DNA of 64,000 nt, from positions 1,674,001 through 1,738,000 of the forward strand of contig NZ_JAQNDK010000001.1 of NCBI RefSeq assembly GCF_028368935.1, read 5' to 3'. Positions 1 to 8,815 of the stretch are shown piece after piece. The stretch comes from Sorangium aterium. GTDB taxonomy: Bacteria; Myxococcota_A; Polyangia; Polyangiales; Polyangiaceae. Position 1 is the stretch's first letter; each line of letters begins with the position of its first letter. A model generated the notes under the pieces. It did not search any database and was not told where the DNA came from. It saw nothing but the letters and a program-made list of their open reading frames with translations. Position numbers and translations under genes: made by a program.

Positions 1-264
1 CGACGACCCCTCCGGAGGCGGCCGGAGCTTCCCGGTCTCCGGATCGACGCCGGGCCCGCTCAGCGCGTCCGCCTCCAGATCGGCTTCGAGCACGCCCCCC
101 GTGCACTCGGCGAGGGGAACGTCGGTCGTCTTCCCGTCGGAATCGGAGCTGCACCCCGACAGGATCGCGCCGAGCGCCGCGATGACGGCGGCGGCGAGCG
201 CGCCCGAGGAGCGATCGAGCGTCGCGCTCAGCATCTTGTCGAATCCACGTGTCGTCATGGTCAT
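1..264 (-). CDS. Lipoprotein, N-terminal part only
   Basis: Reading leftwards from ATG 264 (or ATG 258) gives a short charged N-terminus, a hydrophobic Ala/Ile/Leu segment and the lipobox L-S-G-C near residue 30. An Asp/Glu/Pro-rich stretch follows and runs off the left edge of the window. The signal and Cys indicate a lipid-anchored exported protein. No catalytic domain lies in the visible 88 residues, so the function is unknown. It reads in the same direction as the gene upstream of it at 315-755, with a gap of about 50 bp, so the two could be co-transcribed. Confidence 0.7.
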   Translation of the reverse strand, partial: MTMTTRGFDKMLSATLDRSSGALAAAVIAALGAILSGCSSDSDGKTTDVPLAECTGGVLEADLEADALSGPGVDPETGKLRPPPEGSS

Positions 265-314
265 GGTCCTCTCTGCTCTGTCCGTCGCCGGAGGCTCTGT
301 CCGTTATCGGGGGC

Positions 315-755
315 TCAGTCAGCGCGCGAGACGATCCCGAAGACGAGCTCCGGGAACGTCCGCGCGAGGCGGCGTGAGTGGAAGTTCGCCTTGCGACCCA
401 TGCTCCGCACCTGCACCGGTGTGCCGGGAGGCGGCGCGTCGCCGACGGTGACAGCCCATGTGAGGCTCTCGCCGCTGCGCACGGCGACATAGGTATACGG
501 GCCGGCCGGGAGCCGCTCCTCGACGAGGCCGGCGATGGGCGCGCGGTCGGCGGCGGCGCGGGAGAGCTGGCCGAGCGGGTTGCCGGCCGCCGCGTCGAGC
601 GGCCCGGCGGCCACAGAGGGCCTGTCGAGTCGCCACGCGAGCACGACGAAGAGCGCCGCGAAGACCGCGAGGCCGAGGAGCGGCTTCACGAGCCGGCGCC
701 GGGCGGATCGCGGCGCGGAGCTCCGCGCGGCGAGGGCCGAGGAGACGAGCGTCAT
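315..755 (-). CDS. Membrane-anchored NrfJ-like OB-fold protein
   Basis: This is a 146-residue protein. A basic N-terminus precedes one hydrophobic segment (about residues 25-42), which should anchor it with the C-terminal domain outside the cytoplasm. The C-terminal half has the pattern G-P-Y-T-Y-V, then S-L-T-W-A-V, then N-F-H-S-x-x-L-x-R-T-F-P. That pattern matches small periplasmic OB-fold proteins of the NrfJ type, often found near c-type cytochrome genes. No cytochrome gene is visible here, so the pathway is unknown. The fold assignment is from motif memory; the anchor and reading frame are seen directly. A near-palindrome lies 72-92 bp upstream (827-847). A lipoprotein gene follows downstream. 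Confidence 0.6.
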   Translation of the reverse strand: MTLVSSALAARSSAPRSARRRLVKPLLGLAVFAALFVVLAWRLDRPSVAAGPLDAAAGNPLGQLSRAAADRAPIAGLVEERLPAGPYTYVAVRSGESLTWAVTVGDAPPPGTPVQVRSMGRKANFHSRRLARTFPELVFGIVSRAD

Positions 756-826
756 CTGTGGCTCCTTGCGATCACGCGTCAGGCCTCCCTCCGTGGGGGC
801 GCCGCTGCGTGACCGGATGGACCTCC

Positions 827-847
827 GTTCCCGGACGGTCCCGGAAC
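827..847. promoter_or_regulatory. 21-bp near-palindrome, candidate operator
   Basis: The arms GTTCC and GGAAC enclose GGAC and GTCC. Only the centre and one symmetric pair of positions fail to match. It lies in the divergent region between the NrfJ-like gene (start 755) and the acetyltransferase (start 1011), so it could serve either. GGAAC also resembles the -35 element of ECF-sigma promoters, but no well-spaced -10 partner was found. Confidence 0.35.
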
Positions 848-1010
848 GTTCAATCGACGCCGCTCTTTCGTCCGGGGCGGCCCGAGGAGCCGCGGCATGC
901 GGCGTGCGGCGTGCGGCATCGACGACCCCCCAGGGGTCGCCCTCCCCCGGAGCGCCGTCGCACCCCGATGTTGCGGGTGGGCCCGTGGCTGCCTAGCCTG
1001 CGCAGCCCCG

Positions 1011-1547
1011 ATGACATCGACGTTCATTCGACCTGCCGTCGAGTCCGACCTGCCTCACCTACCCGAGATCGAGCGCTCGGCGAGCCGCGCATTCCGGGGG
1101 ACGGACCTCGACGTCGAGGCCCTGGCGAACGCGACGCCGGCGGAGGGCTGGCGCGGCGCGCTCCGGGCCGGGACGCTCTGGGTGATGGACGACGGCGCCG
1201 GCACGCCTATCGCGTTCCTGGGCGCCGAGGCGGCCGGCGAGGAGCTCCACATCCGCGAGCTCGACGTCGTCCTCGACCGCCAGGGGCAAGGGCTGGGGCG
1301 ACGCCTGCTCGCCCACGTCATCGCGTGGGCGCGGGCCGCGAGGCTGGAGGCGCTTACCCTGACCACCTTCCGGACCGTGCCCTGGAACGGGCCGTTCTAC
1401 GCCTCCATGGGCTTCCGCGAGCTGTCGCCGGCCGAGACGCCCCCGCGGCTCGCGGAGATCCTCGGGAACGAGGCGCGCATGGGCCTCGACCCGGCGCAGC
1501 GCTGCGCCATGCGGCTCGACCTCCATCGCGGTGACAGCGCTTCGTAA
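1011..1547 (+). CDS. GNAT-family N-acetyltransferase
   Basis: A 178-residue protein from ATG 1011, chosen because the fold begins at once (F-I-R-P-A at residues 4-8). The acetyl-CoA-binding motif A is clear: E-L-D-V-V-L-D, then Q-G-Q-G-L-G-R-R-L-L near residues 85-105. The late W-N-G-P-F-Y-A-S-M-G-F segment is the usual motif B end of the fold. It transfers an acetyl group from acetyl-CoA to an unidentified amine. The next gene is a second, dissimilar GNAT on the same strand about 110 bp on, so a shared transcript is possible but not shown. The substrate cannot be read from the sequence. Confidence 0.85.
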   Translation: MTSTFIRPAVESDLPHLPEIERSASRAFRGTDLDVEALANATPAEGWRGALRAGTLWVMDDGAGTPIAFLGAEAAGEELHIRELDVVLDRQGQGLGRRLLAHVIAWARAARLEALTLTTFRTVPWNGPFYASMGFRELSPAETPPRLAEILGNEARMGLDPAQRCAMRLDLHRGDSAS

Positions 1548-1626
1548 CGATTCCTGTCCAACTCGGTCCACGCCGCGATCGGCCCGTTGAACGGATCGAG
1601 CGGGTCCGCGGACAGCCTTCTTGGGG

Positions 1627-1657
1627 TGGATCGAGCCGCATGATAGGGCTCGATCCA
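1627..1657 (+). promoter_or_regulatory. Inverted repeat abutting a start codon
   Basis: GGATCGAGCC (1628-1637) and GGCTCGATCC (1647-1656) are perfect 10-bp inverted arms with a 9-nt loop. The pairing can extend by one more base to the A of the ATG at 1657. As RNA this stem would bury the start codon of the acetyltransferase; as DNA it could be an operator. No independent Shine-Dalgarno sequence is visible apart from a purine run in the loop. Confidence 0.5.
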
Positions 1658-2343
1658 TGAGCACCGCGTGGGACTGGGTCGTTCCGATTCGACAGAAGCA
1701 CTTCGGCGAGCCGCTCGCAGGCCTCTACCCGCTCGAGCGCCTCGCCGACGGCGACGCCTACTGGGCGCTGCACAAAGCCGAGCTGCTCCGCCATTTCCCG
1801 CCCGAGGTCTTCTTCAATCTCCGGGCGCTGTCCGGCGAGGAGGGGGAGCGCGCCCGCGCCCGCCTCACGGCGTCGGAGGGAGCCCACCGCCTCGCAGACT
1901 TCTGGGCGGCGCGCGACGGCGAGGCGATCGTGGCCATGTTCTCGGGCCACCAGAAGGACGCGGAGACCTACCGCATGTGGCACTCGGCCGTTCACCCCGA
2001 CTACCGCCGGCGCGGCCTGTACCGGGAGTTCGTCCGCCGGGTCCTCGCGTACACGCGAGAGCTCGGCTTCGATTACGTGGTCAGCGAGCACGCCCCCGGC
2101 AACAACGCGGTGCTCATCGCCAAGCTGAAAGCAGGGTTCCGCATCGTCGCCATGGATATCGACGCCGCCACGGGGACCAGCCTGAACCTCAGGTATTTTC
2201 ACAACGAGGCGCACCTCAGGGTCTACGAGTTCCGCTGCGGCCTGGCCACGATCGACGAGCGCCTGCTCGCGGCCGGCACCGGCGCGATGCCGCTCTTGCT
2301 GGAGCAGCTCCGGCGCGGGTCGGGCGCCGACCCGGAATCATGA
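1657..2343 (+). CDS. GNAT-family N-acetyltransferase
   Basis: A 228-residue protein starting at ATG 1657. The acetyl-CoA-binding part is in the middle: M-W-H-S-A-V-H-P-D-Y-R-R-R-G-L-Y-R-E-F, followed by helix and strand and then E-H-A-P-G-N-N-A-V-L-I-A-K-L-K-A-G-F, the usual Asn-containing motif B. The long N-terminal part (about 75 residues, E-x-L-A-G-L-Y-P) is not assigned. The acceptor is unknown. The start codon sits at the foot of a perfect inverted repeat, so translation may be controlled by that structure. A kinase gene follows about 210 bp downstream. Confidence 0.8.
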   Translation: MSTAWDWVVPIRQKHFGEPLAGLYPLERLADGDAYWALHKAELLRHFPPEVFFNLRALSGEEGERARARLTASEGAHRLADFWAARDGEAIVAMFSGHQKDAETYRMWHSAVHPDYRRRGLYREFVRRVLAYTRELGFDYVVSEHAPGNNAVLIAKLKAGFRIVAMDIDAATGTSLNLRYFHNEAHLRVYEFRCGLATIDERLLAAGTGAMPLLLEQLRRGSGADPES

Positions 2344-2529
2344 TGCATCGAGGCGGCTCAGCCTCCCGACAGGCGGGTTGCGGCGTGAACGAGGGAGCGT
2401 GATCGGGCCAGGGTCCTCGCGGAGCTCGGAATCGGACGACGCGCATCCGCGCCGGCCGAGCTCGCCTTCGCACATCGCGCGGGCCCCACGGCACGGTCGC
2501 GCCGTCCGTCCGCCTTGCCTCGCGCTCCA

Positions 2530-2548
2530 GTGAAGGTGCATCCTTCAC
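2530..2548 (+). promoter_or_regulatory. Hairpin just upstream of kinase start
   Basis: GTGAAGG (2530-2536) and CCTTCAC (2542-2548) form a perfect 7-bp stem with a 5-nt loop, ending 4 nt before ATG 2553. The only purine-rich stretch that could serve as ribosome site (GAAGG) is inside the 5' arm. A role in limiting translation, or an operator, is inferred. Confidence 0.4.
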
Positions 2549-2552
2549 GCGC

Positions 2553-5500
2553 ATGCTGCCTGGCAGGCTGCTGGACGGCCGCTTCGAGCTGGCGGAGATC
2601 GCCGGATCCGGCGGCATGGGCACCGTTTACCGGGCCCTCGATCGCTCGAGCGGGACGGTGGTCGCCGTCAAGCTGCTGCGCAAGGCGGCGGACGCGCGCG
2701 CGCAGGCGCGCTTTCTCCGCGAGGCAGAGACGCTCTCCCGGCTGGAGCACCCCCACATCGTGCGCTACGCGACGCACGGCATGGCGCCGACGGGGGAGCT
2801 GTACCTCGCGATGGAGTGGCTCTCCGGCGAGAGCCTCTCGGATCGGCTGGCGCGGCAGGAGCTGCGCATCGACGAGTCCATCGCCCTGGTGAGGACGGTG
2901 GCAGACGCGCTCGGCGCGGCGCACGCGCGCGGGATCGTGCACCGCGACATCAAGCCCAGCAACCTCTTCCTGGTCGAAGGCGCGCTCGATCGGGTCAAGC
3001 TCCTCGACTTCGGCATCGCGCAGCTGGCGGACGCCTCGAAGCGGCTGACGCGGACGGAGGCGGTGCTGGGCACGCTGGGCTACATGGCGCCGGAGCAGGC
3101 GCGGGGCGAGCGGGACACCCTCGACGCGCGCGCGGACATCTTCTCGCTCGGCTGCGTGCTGTACGAGTGCCTGACCGGGAAGCCGGCGTTCCGCAAGCAA
3201 CACCCGATGGCGCTCGTGTGGAAGCTGCTCCTGGAGGAGCCGCCGAGGACGAGGGAGCTGCGGCCCGAGGTGCCCCACGCGCTCGACGAGCTCGTCGCGC
3301 AGATGCTCGCCAAGGATCCCTCGGCGCGGCCCGAGGACGGCGCGGCCGTGGCGCGCACCCTGGACACGCTCGGCGCCTGGAAGACGAGCAAGGTGTCCTC
3401 GGCTCCCCTTCCCAGCGCGGTCATCACCACGGGCGAGAAGCGCCTGGTCTCGATCGTTGCGGTCCGGCCGGCGCAAGCCTCGTTCTTCGAGTCGACAGAG
3501 TCGCTGGATCTGCACGCGTCACCGCCGAACGCGCTCGCCGTGGTGCGCCGCGCGGCCACGCCGCTGAGCGCGCAGGTGGAAGAGCTCGGCGACGGGATGG
3601 TGGTGACGCTCGTGGTGAGCGCGGGCAGCGCGACCGACCAGGCGGCGCTCGTGGCGCGCTGCGCGCTGCAGATCTGCGCGCAGCTCCCCAGCGCGGCGGT
3701 CGTGCTGGTGACGGGGTGGGGCGAGCCGGCGGGTCGATCGCCGCTCAGCGAGGTGCTGGACAGGGCGGCCGCCCTGCTCGACGAGGCCGCCGCGCCCGGC
3801 CGCGCGGAGAGCCGGCGCGAGGGCGTCCAGGTCGACGCGGTGACGCGCGCCCTGCTCGACGTGCGCTTCGAGGTCGTGGAGCGGGGCGGGATCTCCTGGC
3901 TCAGGGCGGAGCGCGAGATCGGCGAGGGGCCGCGCAAGCTCCTGGGCAAGCCGAGCCCCCACGTCGGACGCGAGCGGGAGCTGCGCCACCTGCTCGACCT
4001 CGTCGACGAGAGCTTCGCCGAGCGGCGCGCTGCGGTGGCGCTGGTGACCGCCGCGGCGGGCATGGGCAAATCGCGCCTGCGCCACGAGGCCGTCGAGGTG
4101 CTGCGCCAGCGCCACCCCGACGTGAGCCTGAGCGTCGTCCGCGGCGACTCCATCGGCACGGGCGCCGCGTTCGCGATGCTCGCCGGATCGCTGCGGGGCG
4201 CGCTCGGGATCGCCGCGGGCGAGGCCGTCGACGTGCGGCGACGGAAGCTCGCGCAGGCCCTCGCGCCGCTGTTCTCGGGCGAGGAAGGGCTACGGGTGGC
4301 CGGGTTCCTCGGCGAGCTGCTCGGCGTCGCCCCCCTCCCCGACGAGGATCTGCCGGCGCTGCGGGCCGCTCGGCACAACCCGGCGATGATGGCCGAGGGG
4401 ATCCAGCGAGCGTACCTCGACTACGCGCGGGCCGTGACGGGCGCGCGCCCCGTGCTCGTCGTGCTCGAGGATCTCCACTGGGGAGACGCGCCCTCGATGG
4501 GGATCTTCGACCGGGCGCTGCGGGAGCTCGGCGACCGGCCCTACGCGGTGCTCGCCTTCGCCCGGCCCGAGGTTCACGCGGTGTTCCCGAGGCTCTGGGC
4601 CGAGCGGGGCCTCTCGGAGCTCCGGTTGCGCGAGCTGCCCGCCCGCGCGGCCGAGCAGCTCGTGCGGAGCGCGCTCGGCGGCGCGGGCGGGCAGCGCGCG
4701 CCCGGGGAGATCGCCGCCCTCATCCAGCGGGCCGGGGGCAACGCCTTCTATCTCGAGGAGCTCATCCGGGCCCTGGCGGAAGGTCGCGGCGGCGCGCTGC
4801 CGGAGACGGTGCTGGGCATGGCGGAGGCGCGCCTCGCGGCGCTCGGGCTCGAGGCGCGGCGGCAGCTGCGGGCGGCGAGCGTCTTCGGGGAGGTCGCCTG
4901 GGTGGGCGGCGTGCGCGCGCTGCTCGGCGCCGGGACGCCGGGGACGAGCGAGCGCGACGCGTGGGCCGAGCTGGTCGAGCGCGAGATCATCGAGCGCCGG
5001 CCGAGCTCCCGGTTCGCGGGCGAGGAGGAGATCGCCTTCTGCCACCCGCTCTTGCGGGAGGGGGCCTACGCGATGCTGACGGATCGCGACCGGGCGCTCG
5101 GCCACCGGCTCGCCGGCGAGTGGCTGATCGAGGCCGGCGAGCAGGATCCGATGGTGCTGGCCGAGCACTTCGCGCGGGGCGACGACCCGTCGCGCGCCGC
5201 GGAGCAGTACCTGCGCGCGGCCGAGCTGGCCCTGCGCGGCGCCGACGTGCCCGCGATGCTCACGCGCGTCCAGAAGGGGCTCGACTGCGGGGCCACGGGG
5301 GAGACGCTGGCCGCCCTCCACGTCCGCCAGATGGACGGCCTGCTCTGGAGCGACGCCCACGACGAGGCCTACAGGGCCGCGCTCCGGGCGCTCGAGGCCT
5401 CCGCTCCCGGCAGCCACACCTACCGGCGCGCCCTGATCGGCGCGCTGAGCTACATCGTGAGCTTCGACGACCGAGGGGCGCTCGACGCGCTGCTCCCGCG

Positions 5501-6497
5501 GCTCGATCCAGCGGATCTCCCCGCCGATCTCCAGGGAGCGGAGCTCGCTTGCCGGATCGTCCTCTGCCTGCTGTGGGAAGGGATGCCCGCGCTGGCCGAG
5601 CGGTACCTGAGCCGACTCGAGAGCGACGTCGCCAGGGAGCTCGCGGGCAATCCGCAGGCCGAGATCTGCGCCCAGATCGCGCGGGGCGCCTGGCTGTGCC
5701 AGACGGCGCGCGACCCGTGGGGGGCGCTCGACGCGCACCTCGCCGTGGTGCGGCACTTCGAGTCGCTCGGCCATCAGCTCTACGGGCTCGTGGCGTCGGT
5801 GCTCGCGGCCATGGACTGCGTGTGGCTCGGCGCCTTCGACGCCGCCGAGCAGCACCTCGATCGCGTGCTCGCCGCCGAGGGCGCGCCCGGCTTCGTCTCC
5901 AGCCGCGCGCTGACGTTCCGGATCGTCACGCTCCTCGAGCGGCGAAATCTCGCGGAGGCGCTCGAGCAAACCGGCGCCGCGCTCCAGCGGGAAGCCACGA
6001 CGCCCATCGCCAGGAGCCGCAGCGCGACGACGCGCCTGCTCCGCGTCGAGGCGCGCTGCCTCCTTGGCGAGCTGGTCGAGGCGGAGGAAGAGCTCCGCGC
6101 GGTGGGGGACCCGTCCGCGCTGATGCCGCCGCTCCAGGCGACGCACCTGTCCTTGATGGCCGAGATCCGGCTCCGGCAGGGGCGCGCGGAGGAAGCGGCC
6201 GCGCTCGCCCGCGACGCGCTCGCGGCGGAGCGGCGCGCGGGCGCGGTCTTCACGCCTCGTCAGGAGGCGCTCCCGGCGCTCTACGCCCAGGCGCTCCGCG
6301 CGAAGGGCGACGTCGAGGAGGCCCGCGAGATCCTCCGCGCGGCGCGCGACGATCTGCTCGCGCGCGCCGACCGGATCGGCGACCCCGCGTTCAGGAGAGG
6401 CTTCCTGGAGGACGTCTCCGCCAACGCCCGCACGCTCGCGCTCGCCCGCGCGTGGCTCGGCGAGGTCCCCTCGCCAGCCACGCGCGCGCCCGCATGA
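2553..6497 (+). CDS. Ser/Thr kinase with AAA ATPase and TPR region
   Basis: A 1314-residue cytoplasmic protein. Residues about 10-275 are a PknB-type kinase: Gly loop G-S-G-G-M-G, V-A-V-K-L-L, catalytic H-R-D-I-K-P-S-N, D-F-G-I-A and A-P-E-Q. Residues about 290-460 resemble a nucleotide-cyclase homology domain without catalytic residues (E-L-G-D-G-M-V-V, then T-D-Q-A-A-L-V-A-R-C-A-L). A P-loop ATPase follows, with Walker A A-A-A-G-M-G-K-S near residue 500 and Walker B V-L-V-V-L-E-D-L-H-W-G-D near 632. The remaining roughly 500 residues are helical TPR-like repeats. The likely role is a large signalling scaffold that phosphorylates Ser/Thr of unknown partners. The gene stands alone, convergent with the response regulator 15 bp away. 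Confidence 0.9.
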   Translation: MLPGRLLDGRFELAEIAGSGGMGTVYRALDRSSGTVVAVKLLRKAADARAQARFLREAETLSRLEHPHIVRYATHGMAPTGELYLAMEWLSGESLSDRLARQELRIDESIALVRTVADALGAAHARGIVHRDIKPSNLFLVEGALDRVKLLDFGIAQLADASKRLTRTEAVLGTLGYMAPEQARGERDTLDARADIFSLGCVLYECLTGKPAFRKQHPMALVWKLLLEEPPRTRELRPEVPHALDELVAQMLAKDPSARPEDGAAVARTLDTLGAWKTSKVSSAPLPSAVITTGEKRLVSIVAVRPAQASFFESTESLDLHASPPNALAVVRRAATPLSAQVEELGDGMVVTLVVSAGSATDQAALVARCALQICAQLPSAAVVLVTGWGEPAGRSPLSEVLDRAAALLDEAAAPGRAESRREGVQVDAVTRALLDVRFEVVERGGISWLRAEREIGEGPRKLLGKPSPHVGRERELRHLLDLVDESFAERRAAVALVTAAAGMGKSRLRHEAVEVLRQRHPDVSLSVVRGDSIGTGAAFAMLAGSLRGALGIAAGEAVDVRRRKLAQALAPLFSGEEGLRVAGFLGELLGVAPLPDEDLPALRAARHNPAMMAEGIQRAYLDYARAVTGARPVLVVLEDLHWGDAPSMGIFDRALRELGDRPYAVLAFARPEVHAVFPRLWAERGLSELRLRELPARAAEQLVRSALGGAGGQRAPGEIAALIQRAGGNAFYLEELIRALAEGRGGALPETVLGMAEARLAALGLEARRQLRAASVFGEVAWVGGVRALLGAGTPGTSERDAWAELVEREIIERRPSSRFAGEEEIAFCHPLLREGAYAMLTDRDRALGHRLAGEWLIEAGEQDPMVLAEHFARGDDPSRAAEQYLRAAELALRGADVPAMLTRVQKGLDCGATGETLAALHVRQMDGLLWSDAHDEAYRAALRALEASAPGSHTYRRALIGALSYIVSFDDRGALDALLPRLDPADLPADLQGAELACRIVLCLLWEGMPALAERYLSRLESDVARELAGNPQAEICAQIARGAWLCQTARDPWGALDAHLAVVRHFESLGHQLYGLVASVLAAMDCVWLGAFDAAEQHLDRVLAAEGAPGFVSSRALTFRIVTLLERRNLAEALEQTGAALQREATTPIARSRSATTRLLRVEARCLLGELVEAEEELRAVGDPSALMPPLQATHLSLMAEIRLRQGRAEEAAALARDALAAERRAGAVFTPRQEALPALYAQALRAKGDVEEAREILRAARDDLLARADRIGDPAFRRGFLEDVSANARTLALARAWLGEVPSPATRAPA

Positions 6498-6512
6498 GGT
6501 GGGCGCGCGCGC

Positions 6513-7283
6513 TCATCCCTGCGCCGCGTCCCCGCGCGCGCGGGCGATCGTGTGGATGAGCTCATGCGCGTCGAACGGCTTGTGCAGGCACGCGTACCCG
6601 CCCTTGCTCATGATCGCGCTGACCATCTCCGGGACCGCGTGGCCGGTCATGGCGATCACCGTGACGCGCTTCTTCAGCCCCCGCATCTGCGCGCACGTCG
6701 TGACGCCGTCCTGATGGGGCATGACGAGATCGAGCACGCAGACATCGATGCCCCGCTCGCTGACGTACTGGACGGCGGCCCGCCCATCGTGGACGGCGAG
6801 GGCCGACAGCCCCGCGGCCCGGAGGACGGCCACGATCGAGTCGGCGACCTTCGGGACGTCGTCCACCACGAGGACGGCCGGCGAGTCCACCGCGCGAGCG
6901 ACGATGCGCGCGAGGTGGTCCATCGAGAACGGCTTGTGGATCACCGTGTACACCCCCTCGGCGATCGCCTCCTCGATGAGCTTCTCGAGCGCGAACGCGG
7001 TCATCAGCACGACGGTGAGCTCCGGCTGGATCCTCTTGAGCTCCCGGAACGTCTCGACGCCGTTGAGCCCGGGCATGCGGATGTCGCTGATGACCAGCGT
7101 GAACGCCTGCTGCCGGACGAGCTCGAGCGCGTGGATGCCGTCCCTCGCCTCCACCACCTCGTAGCCCTCGAGCTCGAGGCTGGCGGCGAGCGTGACGCGC
7201 ATGCCCTCCTCGTCGTCGATCACGAGCACCCGCTTGCCCCGCTGCGCGGCCTCCTGCACCTGCATGGCTTGCCCCCCCGTCAT
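6513..7283 (-). CDS. Response regulator with two receiver domains
   Basis: A 256-residue protein made of two CheY-like receivers and no output domain. Receiver 1 has the acidic pair I-D-D-E-E, phospho-acceptor I-S-D-I-R-M-P-G and I-H-K-P-F. Receiver 2 has V-V-D-D-V, V-L-D-L-V-M-P and L-H-K-P-F. Both therefore keep the Asp and Lys needed for phosphorylation. It must signal by protein contact or pass phosphate on. ATG 7283 overlaps the stop of the upstream histidine kinase by 4 nt (ATGA), so the pair is translationally coupled and the kinase is the probable phosphodonor. ATG 7265 is an alternative start. It is the last gene of the four-gene operon. Confidence 0.9.
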   Translation of the reverse strand: MTGGQAMQVQEAAQRGKRVLVIDDEEGMRVTLAASLELEGYEVVEARDGIHALELVRQQAFTLVISDIRMPGLNGVETFRELKRIQPELTVVLMTAFALEKLIEEAIAEGVYTVIHKPFSMDHLARIVARAVDSPAVLVVDDVPKVADSIVAVLRAAGLSALAVHDGRAAVQYVSERGIDVCVLDLVMPHQDGVTTCAQMRGLKKRVTVIAMTGHAVPEMVSAIMSKGGYACLHKPFDAHELIHTIARARGDAAQG

Positions 7284-8815
7284 GCGCCCTGAGTTCCGGT
7301 CGGCGAAAGGGATGGCTCCGCGGCCTCCGGCTCCTCGCGCACCGGCAGCCGCACGACGAAGGTCGTGCCGTTGCCGAGCGCGCTCGTCGCCGCGATCGTG
7401 CCGCCGTGCCGCTCCACGATCCCGGCGCTGATCGCCAGGCCGAGGCCCGTCCCCTTCAGCTTGGTGCTGAACAGCGGCTCGAAGATCCGCGCGAGCGTCT
7501 CCTCCGAGATGCCCGTCCCATCGTCGACGACCGAGAGCGTCACCCCGTCGCCCGTCCGCTCCGCGGCGATGCGCACGCGCCCCTCGCGCTCGGCCGGGAT
7601 CGCCTCGGCCGCGTTCTGGATCAGGTTCACGAGCACCTGCCGGAACTGGTCCTTGTCGATCTCCACGACGGGGAGCGTGTCCGGCACGTCGTTGTCGATG
7701 CGCACGCGCGGCGGGATCTCGACGACCGAGATGGCGTCGTCCACGAGGGGCCTCAGCGCGCACGCCGCGAAGCGCGGCCGCCGCTCGCGCGCGAAGTCGA
7801 GCAGGTTGCCGATGATCTTGGTGCACGCCGCGAGCTCTTTCTCGATGATCGAGAGGAACTGCGTCACGCGGGGCTCCGCGCCGAGCTCGGTCCCGGCGAG
7901 GCGCTTCTTGAGGTAATGGTTCGCGTTCCGGACGGCGCCGAGCGGGTTCCTCAGGTCGTGCCCGACGCTCGCCGCGAGCTGCCCGACCGCCGCGAGCTTC
8001 TCCATGCGCATCCTCGCCTCCTGGGCGGCGCGGAGGCTGGACGCCATGTGGTTGAACGCCGCGCTCATCCGGCCGAACTCGTGCTCATCGAGCTCGGGGA
8101 GGCGCAGCTCGAGATCCCCCTGGGCGATCCGCCGGGAGCCGTCGATCAGCGTGTTGAAGCCGCGGTCCACCGAGCGGAGGAGCCGCCCGAGCAGCACGAC
8201 GAGGACGATCAGCGCGCCGCCGGTCGCGGCCGCGCCGAGCAACGCGATTCGCGCCCGGAGGTGACGCTCGTCGTCGAGGATCCTGGCCACGTCGCGCTCC
8301 GCGTCGTACACGGCCGCGCTGATGTGCGGGAGGAACCCCGCCTTGTACTCGCGGTCGGAGAGCTTCACGAACATCTCGTGTCGCTCGTTCGTGCGCTCGC
8401 GCTCGACATGGATCGTGGCCGCCACGCCTTCGGCGATGCGCTCGAAGCTCTCCCGCATGAAGTGGATGTGCTCGATCTCCTCCGACGATTCCTCGTCGGT
8501 CTCCCTGATCTCCTCGTCGGCGCTCATCGCCCTCTTGCGCGCCTCGATGGCGTCGAGATCGCGCGCCGTGGCCTCGGCCGCGCTCGTGAGCTCCGCGCTG
8601 ATGCTGCCGTGGAGCACCGACTTGACCGCCTCGTTCATGTAGCGGCTGGCGTTGCTGGCGAGGGTGACGTGCAACCTCAGGTCGTCGTAAGACGCCTCGG
8701 CGCGCCGCTGGAAGACGAGCATCTCCGCGATGGCGAAGTAGAAGGCGCCGCCGGCGACGAGGACCGCCGCCAGCGCGACGCCGAAGATGGAGGCCAGTGT
8801 GGCTCGAATGCTCAT
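7280..8815 (-). CDS. Membrane histidine kinase with HAMP domain
   Basis: A 511-residue kinase. TM1 is at about residues 8-30. An extracytoplasmic helical sensor of about 150 residues, very rich in Glu/Asp/Arg, follows. TM2 is near 190-212, then comes a HAMP linker. The H-box S-V-G-H-D-L-R-N-P-L-G has its phospho-accepting His near residue 285. The ATPase part has an intact N-box (L-I-Q-N-A-A-E-A), G1 (D-D-G-T-G-I) and G2 (G-T-G-L-G-L-A-I). It should autophosphorylate and pass phosphate to the double-receiver protein encoded next. ATG 8815 overlaps the upstream membrane-protein stop by 4 nt. The four-helix sensor looks like those of chemoreceptors, but its ligand is unknown. Confidence 0.9.
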   Translation of the reverse strand: MSIRATLASIFGVALAAVLVAGGAFYFAIAEMLVFQRRAEASYDDLRLHVTLASNASRYMNEAVKSVLHGSISAELTSAAEATARDLDAIEARKRAMSADEEIRETDEESSEEIEHIHFMRESFERIAEGVAATIHVERERTNERHEMFVKLSDREYKAGFLPHISAAVYDAERDVARILDDERHLRARIALLGAAATGGALIVLVVLLGRLLRSVDRGFNTLIDGSRRIAQGDLELRLPELDEHEFGRMSAAFNHMASSLRAAQEARMRMEKLAAVGQLAASVGHDLRNPLGAVRNANHYLKKRLAGTELGAEPRVTQFLSIIEKELAACTKIIGNLLDFARERRPRFAACALRPLVDDAISVVEIPPRVRIDNDVPDTLPVVEIDKDQFRQVLVNLIQNAAEAIPAEREGRVRIAAERTGDGVTLSVVDDGTGISEETLARIFEPLFSTKLKGTGLGLAISAGIVERHGGTIAATSALGNGTTFVVRLPVREEPEAAEPSLSPTGTQGA

